This document shows positions 58,708-64,000 of a DNA stretch of 64,000 nt, in pieces (the stretch's first letter is position 1; every line of letters begins with the position of its first letter). The position numbers and the translations under genes were made by a program. The notes under the pieces are model-generated. The model had not been told where the DNA came from. It ran no database searches and saw only the letters and a list, made by a program, of their open reading frames with translations. Source of the DNA: Actinoplanes sp. M2I2 (GTDB lineage Bacteria; Actinomycetota; Actinomycetes; Mycobacteriales; Micromonosporaceae); the NCBI RefSeq assembly GCF_023544445.1, contig NZ_JALPVJ010000026.1, positions 84,417 through 148,416 of the forward strand. Reading direction: 5' to 3'.

Positions 58708-59649
58708 TCAGCCCGCGAACCAGGTCATCGCCCGGCCGTGACCCTCGGTCCAGGCCAGCGGGCGGCCGTCGAGGGCCAGCACGTTGTGGTGGCGGCTGTC
58801 GTCCGGTGACGGCGGCAGGCCGGGGAAACTGAGCACGTCGGAGCCCTCGACCGAGATCCAGCGCACCGGCAGTTCGCCGACCAGCGCGACGAAGGCCCGC
58901 CGGCGGTCGGCCGGCACCTGGTAGAGCACCGACGTTCCGAAGACGACCGTGGTGGCCTCCGGCGGCGCCGCGGCGACCAGGGCGGGCAGCTCGTCCACGA
59001 GGTCGCCGCGGACCAGCCGGGGCGGGTCGGCGGCCGCGATCGCCGCGGCCGCCCGCAGCCGCTCGCGACGGTGTTCGTGCTCGGGCCAGACGAGCGCCTC
59101 CAGCCAGGACCGGTCGGCCGCCGACGTGATGTCGAGCGGGTTCAGGTCGATGCCGGCCCGCCACACGACCCGCGGCAGGCCGGTCGGGGGCGTCAGTCCC
59201 GCCGCGGCGCATTCGAGCACCGGCCCGGTCGAGCCGACGGTCGCGTCCCCGTAGCGGTAGGTGTACCGGTCGGGATGGAGGTTGAGCCCGGCCGACGCGC
59301 CCACCTCGATCAGGGCGAGCGGCTGGGGGAGCGCGGCCAGCACGGGCAGCAGCAGCGCGGACCGCCCGGTCTCGTTGGTCTGGGTGGCCCGGACGCGCAA
59401 CTCGGCGGCCACCCTCGTCCACTCGGCCGTGACGAACGACCGGAACTCGCCGGGCTCACCGACCGGCCCGCCCAGCCACCGCACCACCGCGAAGAGCAGG
59501 TTGGGCTGCCGCTTCGCCAGTGGTACCGCCTCGAGCAGGGTGAGCAGGTCGTCGTCGGCGGCGACGGCCCGGGCCAGACGCTCGTAGGCGGGGGAGACGC
59601 CCCGGGCCTGACGGTCGGCGAAGTCGAGGTACCAGTCGGCCACGCTCAT
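58708..59649 (-). CDS. DUF2332 family protein
   Basis: 313 residues. The DUF2332 signature is present: 'AKRQPNLLFAVVRWLGG', 'QTNETGRSALLLPVLA', 'ALIEVGASAGLNLHPDRYTY' (in parts; a methyltransferase-like glycine motif), and 'TTVVFGTSVLYQVPADRRRAF'. The fold looks like a SAM-dependent methyltransferase, but the biochemical role of the family is not known to me. No partners. Confidence 0.85.
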   Translation of the reverse strand: MSVADWYLDFADRQARGVSPAYERLARAVAADDDLLTLLEAVPLAKRQPNLLFAVVRWLGGPVGEPGEFRSFVTAEWTRVAAELRVRATQTNETGRSALLLPVLAALPQPLALIEVGASAGLNLHPDRYTYRYGDATVGSTGPVLECAAAGLTPPTGLPRVVWRAGIDLNPLDITSAADRSWLEALVWPEHEHRRERLRAAAAIAAADPPRLVRGDLVDELPALVAAAPPEATTVVFGTSVLYQVPADRRRAFVALVGELPVRWISVEGSDVLSFPGLPPSPDDSRHHNVLALDGRPLAWTEGHGRAMTWFAG

Positions 59650-59682
59650 GCCCGGATGATGTCATGCCGAGAAAGATTCCCT

Positions 59683-59710
59683 ACGCGCAAACTTGCCCAC
59701 TGCGCAGAAT
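59683..59710. promoter_or_regulatory. Candidate MarR operator/promoter
   Basis: Between the divergent DUF2332 and MarR genes: GCGCA (59685-59689) and TGCGC (59701-59705) are inverted half-sites around AACTTGCCCAC. CAGAAT at 59705-59710 could be a -10 element for a start at ATG 59717. Confidence 0.35.
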
Positions 59711-59755
59711 TGATGGATGCTTGATGCACGCACCGCATCACGAGGGCAGGACGAG

Positions 59756-60223
59756 ATGGAAGACGTGCTGGCGACGCAGCTGCTGCAGCTGTCCCAGCTC
59801 ATTCGCAAGGCGCGTCAGCAGTGGCTGCGCGAGCGCCCCGACGTGCCGATCGGCATGGTCAGCATTCTCAAGCTGATCGACGAGATCGGTACGGGCACCG
59901 GCGGCTGCTGCCACGCCAAGGATCTGGCCGAGCGGTCCGGGCTCGACCCCTCCACGGTCAGCCGGGCGGTCGCCGCCGCGGTCGGGCAGGGGCTGGTCGA
60001 ACGCCGCGTCGACCGGGCCGACCGGCGGGCCTCGGCGCTGGCGCTCACCCCGCGGGGGCACGAGCTGCTCGCCGCCGCGGGCGTCTGGTTCGGCGCCCTG
60101 ATCGAGCGGGCCCTGGCCGACTGGCCGGCCACCGACGTCGAGCGGGTCAGCGGCGACCTCGCCCGCTTCTCCGCCGCGCTCTCCGGCGTACTGGAAACTC
60201 ATCAACAGGACGCCGCGCGATGA
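59756..60223 (+). CDS. MarR family transcriptional regulator
   Basis: 155 residues from ATG 59756, which matches the usual MarR N-terminus; an upstream in-frame ATG at 59717 adds 13 residues and has a possible -10 six bases before it. The winged helix is clear: 'HAKDLAERSGLDPSTVSRAVAAAV' (in parts), then the wing 'VERRVDRADRRASALALTPRG'. The stop overlaps the ATG of the MFS pump gene (ATGA). As in other MarR-efflux pairs it probably represses the operon until a toxic ligand binds. Confidence 0.9.
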   Translation: MEDVLATQLLQLSQLIRKARQQWLRERPDVPIGMVSILKLIDEIGTGTGGCCHAKDLAERSGLDPSTVSRAVAAAVGQGLVERRVDRADRRASALALTPRGHELLAAAGVWFGALIERALADWPATDVERVSGDLARFSAALSGVLETHQQDAAR

Positions 60224-61797
60224 GCGCACCCACCGCCGCGTCGGCGCCGCCGCCGGCGGAGGACATGACCCACCGGCAGATCCTCGAGGCCCTCAGCGGC
60301 CTGTTGCTGGTGCTCTTCGTCGCGATGCTGAGCAGCACCGTCGTCTCCACCGCCCTGCCCAAGATCATCGGGGCGCTGGAGGGCAGCCAGACCCAGTACA
60401 CCTGGGTGGTCACGGCGACCCTGCTGAGCGCGACCGCGACCACCCCGATCTGGGGCAAGCTGGCCGACCTGTTCAGCAAGAAGCTGCTCGTGCAGATCGC
60501 CATCGTCGTCTTCGTACTGGGCTCGGTGATCGCCGGCTTCAGCCAGAGCGCCGGCCAGCTGATCGCCGCCCGCGCGTTCCAGGGCATCGGTGTCGGCGGC
60601 CTGCAGGCGCTCGTCCAGGTCGTGATCGCCGCGATGATCCCGCCGCGCGAGCGGGGCCGCTACAACGGCTACCTCGGCGGCGTCATGGCGCTGGCCACGG
60701 TCGGCGGCCCGCTGCTGGGCGGCCTGATCGTCGACACGTCCTGGCTGGGCTGGCGGTGGTGCTTCTTCGTCGGCATCCCGTTCGCCGTCGTCGCGCTGAT
60801 CCTGCTCCAGCTGACCCTGCACGTGCACACCGAACGACGCGCCAACGTCAAGATCGACTACCTCGGCGCCGCGCTGATCGCGGCCGGGGTCAGCGTCCTG
60901 CTCATCTGGGTGTCCTTCGTCGACGGCACGTTCGCCTGGCTGTCCTGGCCGACGTACGCCATGGTCGGCGGCGCCGTGGTCCTGCTCGCCCTGGCCGTCC
61001 TGGTCGAGAAGCGGGCGGCCGAGCCGGTCGTGCCGCTGGACATCGTCCGCGAGCGCACGACGGCCCTGTCGATCGTGGCCAGCCTCGCGGTCGGCATGGC
61101 CATGTTCGGCGGCGCGGTCTTCCTGGGCCAGTACTTCCAGATCGGCCGCGGCTACAGCCCCACCGAGGCCGGCCTGCTGACCATCCCGCTGATGGCCGGC
61201 GTCCTGCTCTCCTCGATCATCGTGGGCCGGATCATCACCCGCACCGGCACGATCAAGCCGTACATCATCGCCGGCCTGGTCGTGCTGTTCGCCGGCTTCG
61301 CGCTGCTCGGCACGATCGACCACGAGACGTCGCTGGTCTTCGTCGGCTTCGGCATGCTGCTGGTCGGCCTCGGGGTCGGCGCGAGCATGCAGAACTTGGT
61401 GCTGGCCGTCCAGAACACCGTGCCCCTGCGCACCATCGGCGCCGCCAGCTCGACAATCGCGTTCTTCCGCTCGATGGGCGGCGCGATCGGCGTCTCGGTG
61501 CTGGGCGCCGTCCTGGCCCGCCGCGTCACCGACCAGATCACCCACGACCTGGCCGCCGCCGGCATCCCCACCTCCGGCGGCGCCGCCGGCGGAAGCCTCA
61601 ACGTGGCCGCCCTGCCCGACGCCGTCCAGCACATCGTGCGGGCCGCCTACGGCGACGCCACCGGGCACATCTTCCTGATCTCGGCCGCCATCGCCGTCGC
61701 CGGCCTGGCCGCGGCGATCTTCCTGCCCCGGGCCACGCTCCGCACCAGCCTCGACCTGCCCGCGCGCGACAAGGAGCCGGCCGACCTCGAGGGCTGA
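60220..61797 (+). CDS. MFS drug efflux transporter (EmrB/QacA, DHA2, 14 helices)
   Basis: 525 residues with about 14 membrane helices. DHA2 motifs: 'LSSTVVSTALPKI' (motif D1), 'GKLADLFSKK' (motif A), 'AARAFQGIGVGGL' (motif B) and 'GPLLGGLIVDTSWLGWRWCFF' (in parts; motif C). It should export hydrophobic drugs by proton exchange. The ATG overlaps the MarR stop, and no outer-membrane partner is expected in this Gram-positive context. A strong hairpin lies about 87 nt after the stop. Confidence 0.93.
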   Translation: MSAPTAASAPPPAEDMTHRQILEALSGLLLVLFVAMLSSTVVSTALPKIIGALEGSQTQYTWVVTATLLSATATTPIWGKLADLFSKKLLVQIAIVVFVLGSVIAGFSQSAGQLIAARAFQGIGVGGLQALVQVVIAAMIPPRERGRYNGYLGGVMALATVGGPLLGGLIVDTSWLGWRWCFFVGIPFAVVALILLQLTLHVHTERRANVKIDYLGAALIAAGVSVLLIWVSFVDGTFAWLSWPTYAMVGGAVVLLALAVLVEKRAAEPVVPLDIVRERTTALSIVASLAVGMAMFGGAVFLGQYFQIGRGYSPTEAGLLTIPLMAGVLLSSIIVGRIITRTGTIKPYIIAGLVVLFAGFALLGTIDHETSLVFVGFGMLLVGLGVGASMQNLVLAVQNTVPLRTIGAASSTIAFFRSMGGAIGVSVLGAVLARRVTDQITHDLAAAGIPTSGGAAGGSLNVAALPDAVQHIVRAAYGDATGHIFLISAAIAVAGLAAAIFLPRATLRTSLDLPARDKEPADLEG

Positions 61798-61808
61798 TTC
61801 TCCCCGCC

Positions 61809-61853
61809 CGCGTCGAGCCGGTTTGCGTAGAGCCGGCCCGCGTCGAGCCCGCC
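61809..61853. repeat. 15-bp tandem repeat, three copies
   Basis: Three 15-bp near-copies centred on GTCGAGCCGG / GTAGAGCCGG / GTCGAGCCCG in the DNA just after the MFS gene. Confidence 0.65.
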
Positions 61854-61883
61854 CGTCCCGTCCGGCGGACCGCATTTGCCGAG

Positions 61884-61912
61884 CCGTCCCGGCCGTTCAT
61901 CGGCCGGGACGG
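61884..61912. terminator. Perfect 12-bp hairpin downstream of the MFS gene
   Basis: CCGTCCCGGCCG (61884-61895), loop TTCAT, CGGCCGGGACGG (61901-61912). Probable terminator of the MarR-MFS operon, directly abutting a 54-bp tandem repeat. Confidence 0.7.
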
Positions 61913-62055
61913 TTCCGTAGGGCCGGGGCGGCCGGAAGGTGTAGTGGCGGCCGTAGGCCGGGGCGGTTCCGTATGGCCGGGGCGGCCGGAAGGTGTAGTG
62001 GCGGCCGTAGGCCGGGGCGGCTCCGGGTGGCCGGGGTGGCCTGAAGTCGGCCCCG
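61911..62055. repeat. 54-bp minisatellite, two full copies and one partial
   Basis: Copy 1 at 61911-61964, copy 2 at 61965-62018 (53 of 54 bases identical; one G/T difference), and a diverged partial third copy from 62019. The unit is a multiple of three and all frames stay open. On the minus strand one frame gives an 18-residue repeat PAYGRHYTFRPPRPYGTA after an ATG at 62060, but coding is not established. Confidence 0.9.
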
Positions 62056-62329
62056 TGCATGTGCTGACCTCAGCGCCGTAGTAGCGCCGCCGCGAGCGGT
62101 GGTGCCCCACGTCCAGGCGCAGCGGCCTCGGTGGCGTCAGGTGGATGCTGATGACTACCTGGTGGTCGATGGCTGTGGTGGTTGGGGGCCCACCGAAACG
62201 TCAGCCGGCTCCACGAACCGCCCTACACCACCAGCCCGTCATCGCCCGCCAATCCGCGGCCACCCGCGGTCACGAATCCAGATCGAGCGCCGCCGGCTCG
62301 CCCTCCACGGCGGTTGGTGGCTGAAGTAG
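62056..62329. other. Gene-less spacer
   Basis: No convincing gene, RNA or promoter. Composition is C-rich on the plus strand (many CCACC/CCGCC motifs), in contrast to the following G/T-rich tract. Confidence 0.5.
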
Positions 62330-62556
62330 CTGCCGGTGGCTGCTGGCTTGGTGGTTGGGGGCGATTGGCGGGTGGGGCAGCTGCTGGCTGCCGGTGATGG
62401 TGGGTGGTTGCTCGCTGTGGTCGTTGTGGACGGTTGGCGGGCGTGGTCGTTGCCGATAGTCGCCGGTTGTGGTGGTTGGCCGGTGGGGTGGTTGCCCGGG
62501 GTTGCCGGCTGTGGTGGTTGCGGATGGTCGCCGGTTGGGGTGGCTGCGGAGTGGTG
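62330..62556. repeat. G/T-rich degenerate repeat tract
   Basis: Strong strand asymmetry, dominated by GGTGG, GGTTG and TGGTGG. Degenerate copies of a roughly 25-bp unit, GTCGCCGGTTGTGGTGGTTG, occur near 62461, 62502 and 62526. Translation gives only Trp/Gly/Val-rich low-complexity sequence, so it is judged non-coding. Runs of three to five G could form G-quadruplexes. Confidence 0.65.
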
Positions 62557-62559
62557 CCG

Positions 62560-63012
62560 TCAGGGCAGTTCGAGCACCACGAACGTGACGGCGGCCTCGT
62601 GGACGGTGTCGACCTCGGTGAAGCCGCAGCGCCGCAGCAGGCGGAGGGAGGCGGTGTTACCCGCGTCGACCGTGGCGCGCAGCGGTCGGATCGGCTCGAT
62701 CTGGAGATACCGCGTCAGCGCGCCCGTCCCGACACCGCGACCCCAGAAGTCCTGGCCGAGCCAGTAGCCGACCTCGCGCAGCCCGTCCTGCCACCAGGAC
62801 ACGACGCCGCCCGCGACCTCGCCGTCGGCCAGTACGGTCCGGGCGCCCACCCGGTCGTCGCCCAGGATGCGCTCGGTCCAGTGCTCGAAGAACGCCGGCC
62901 GGTCGCGGGCCCGGAAGTTGGCCCGCCGTTGCGCTTCGGGCTGCTGCTCGTGCTCGAAGAAGACCTCCAGGTCGGCCGGCTCGACAGCCCGCAGGCGCAC
63001 CTCGACGCTCAT
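62560..63012 (-). CDS. GNAT acetyltransferase, RimJ/RimL type
   Basis: 150 residues. 'VRLRAVEPADLEVFFEHEQQ' starts the fold and 'REVGYWLGQDFWGRGVGTGAL' (in parts) contains the acetyl-CoA loop GRGVGT. The C-terminal 'ATVDAGNTASLRLLRRCGF' is the RimJ/RimL hallmark. The acceptor (protein N-terminus or a small amine) is unknown. It lies between the repeat tract and a MITE-like element. Confidence 0.9.
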   Translation of the reverse strand: MSVEVRLRAVEPADLEVFFEHEQQPEAQRRANFRARDRPAFFEHWTERILGDDRVGARTVLADGEVAGGVVSWWQDGLREVGYWLGQDFWGRGVGTGALTRYLQIEPIRPLRATVDAGNTASLRLLRRCGFTEVDTVHEAAVTFVVLELP

Positions 63013-63021
63013 CGTCGCAGC

Positions 63022-63190
63022 CTAGGGCATATCTGATGGATCACGCGGGGCTGCGGCGTGGCCCAGCCCGCGCCTGACGGCGGCCGCAGAACGGCCCAAT
63101 ACAACACCGGTATTGGACCGCGCTGCGGCCGACGCCAGCCACGACCTGGACCGCGCCTCACTCCCACGTGATCCATCAGATACGCCCTAG
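63022..63190. mobile_element. MITE-like element, 169 bp, 24-bp terminal inverted repeats bounded by CTAG
   Basis: The left arm (63022-63045, CTAGGGCATATCTGATGGAT then CACG) is the inverted copy of the right arm (63167-63190) with one mismatch in 24. CTAG occurs at both outer ends. The interior is non-coding and contains a further inverted repeat, CCAATAC...GGTATTGG (about 63096-63117). No transposase inside, so a non-autonomous element. Confidence 0.75.
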
Positions 63191-63256
63191 TAGTGCTTTG
63201 TCACGTTCGAGTGGCTGACGGTGACAGATGCCTGTGGATGTTGGTGTCGTTGGTTG

Positions 63257-63901
63257 ATGGACACGGTCGAGGTGCAGCAACTGGCCGATGATTTGGATGA
63301 GTTCGTAACGGATGTGTTCGCGTCGCTGACCCGGTCGGGATGGCAGGAGCGGGCTGGAGATTATCTGCGCGGGTTGATGCTGGATGGCAGGCGTAAGTCG
63401 ATCCAGCCGATGGCGGCCCGGCTGGCCGGGCCGCATGAGCAGGCCTTGAACCATTTCGTGACGAACAGCCCGTGGGATGCCGCCGAGGTGCGCAAACGCC
63501 TTGCGGTACGGATGGACGAGGCGTTCAGCCCGGCGGCGTGGGCGTTGGATGACACCGGCTGGCTCAAGTGCGGCACCGCGTCGGCGTGTGTGGCCCGGCA
63601 ATACACCGGCACGGCCGGGAAGGTCACCAACTGCCAGATCGGGGTCAGTCTGAACCTGGTCACCGATACCGCGTCCTGCCCGGTCGATTGGCGGTTGTTC
63701 GTGCCCGAGTCCTGGGACGCGGGCACGCCAGGCACCGGCGAACGGCGCCGCAAGGCTGCGATGCCGGCCGACGCGAAACACCAGCAGAAGTGGCGGCTGG
63801 GTCTGGACATGATCGACGAGGTGACCGGCTGGGGCGTGCGGGCGCCGCTGATCGTCGCCGACGCCGGCTACGGGAGCCTGTCAAGATTTTTGTGTAAGTG
63901 A
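63257..63901 (+). pseudogene. IS701-type transposase, truncated by insertion
   Basis: ATG 63257 starts 'MDTVEVQQLADDLDEF'. Conserved IS701 sequence follows: 'LDGRRKSIQPMAARL', 'HFVTNSPWD', the first catalytic Asp in 'ALDDTGWLKCG', 'QYTGTAGKVTNCQIGVSL' and the second Asp in 'IVADAGYG'. The frame then runs into foreign DNA near 63875 and ends 'SLSRFLCK' at 63901; the C-terminal half, including the third catalytic residue, is missing from the window. The element's left end probably lies at about 63190 beside CTAG. It is inactive unless the interruption is removed. Confidence 0.88.
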
Positions 63902-63913
63902 TCTTGTGGTTTG

Positions 63914-64000
63914 TTAGTTGATGTAAGGGCCGATGCGGTCTGGGTAGTGCAGGGCGAGGGCGCCGAGGGCTTGTCGCCAGCCCTGGATGACGGAGCCTTC
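63914..64000 (-). CDS. IS256-type transposase, C-terminal end (runs off window)
   Basis: The last 28 codons of a minus-strand gene: 'GSVIQGWRQALGALALHYPD' then 'RIGPYIN' and a TAA stop. This is the C-terminus of IS256/mutator-family transposases. The sequence between its stop and about 63875, containing TCAAGATTTTTGTGTAAGTG, resembles an IS256-family terminal repeat. It has inserted into the IS701-type gene. Confidence 0.75.
   Translation of the reverse strand, partial: EGSVIQGWRQALGALALHYPDRIGPYIN

Noticed and set aside
61647..62060. A minus-strand 137-residue protein made from the 54-bp repeat
   Set aside because: It extends antisense into the MFS gene, has no ribosome site I can support, and all frames of the repeat are open; kept only as a possibility.
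62336..62767. A Trp/Gly/Val-rich protein from the G/T-rich tract
   Set aside because: Low complexity, no family features, and it runs antisense into the GNAT gene.

Overview
The window is 64 kb of very GC-rich, densely packed actinobacterial DNA. Third codon positions are saturated with G/C, there are many four-base ATGA/GTGA gene overlaps, and several genes appear leaderless. The gene content (mannan-degrading enzymes with ricin-type modules, ROK and LacI regulators, a coelichelin-like siderophore locus with DmdR/IdeR iron boxes, IS701 and IS256 elements) suggests a soil actinomycete, most likely a Micromonosporaceae member such as Actinoplanes. That placement is inference. No rRNA, tRNA or CRISPR array was seen.

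Region 1 (1-12.4 kb) is a mannan utilisation locus. Two sugar ABC permeases, a GH2 beta-mannosidase and a secreted GH5-type mannanase are translationally coupled. They are followed by a membrane diguanylate cyclase, a divergent pair of regulators (a ROK repressor and a LacI-type sensor lacking its DNA-binding domain) and a secreted GH26 mannanase with a ricin-B module. Region 2 (10.2-15.3 kb) mixes intact enzymes (nitroreductase, LD-carboxypeptidase, VOC protein) with gene wreckage: a sigma factor/glycosidase chimera, a MazG gene joined to a VOC remnant, and a small frameshifted relic.

Region 3 (15.4-43.5 kb) is the centrepiece, an iron-regulated hydroxamate siderophore locus. It encodes an N5-hydroxyornithine formyltransferase, an ornithine N5-monooxygenase, an Fe-siderophore importer (ATPase, two permeases, lipoprotein), a 5,461-residue four-module NRPS, an MbtH-like protein and a heterodimeric ABC exporter. 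Four iron boxes lie in the three promoter regions. The NRPS order is A-MT-T-E / C-A-T-E / C-A-T / C-A-T / C. Adenylation modules 1 and 4 share one specificity code, module 3 carries the known (hydroxy)ornithine code, module 2 is unassigned, and a terminal C domain replaces a thioesterase. Together with the formyltransferase this predicts an N-methylated, formylated tetrapeptide of the erythrochelin/foroxymithine type, probably released as a diketopiperazine.

Region 4 (43.5-61.8 kb) is mostly ordinary chromosome: a hybrid histidine kinase, L-2-hydroxyglutarate oxidase, a Trypco1-like small protein, two membrane-anchored surface proteins, an aldo/keto reductase, a secreted lipase-like hydrolase, an enolase-superfamily/SIS/GNAT operon divergent from an M20 peptidase, several DUF proteins, and a MarR-MFS efflux pair. 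Region 5 (61.8-64 kb) is repetitive and mobile: minisatellites, a G/T-rich repeat tract, a GNAT gene, a MITE-like 169-bp inverted-repeat element, and an IS701-type transposase interrupted by an IS256-type element that runs off the window.
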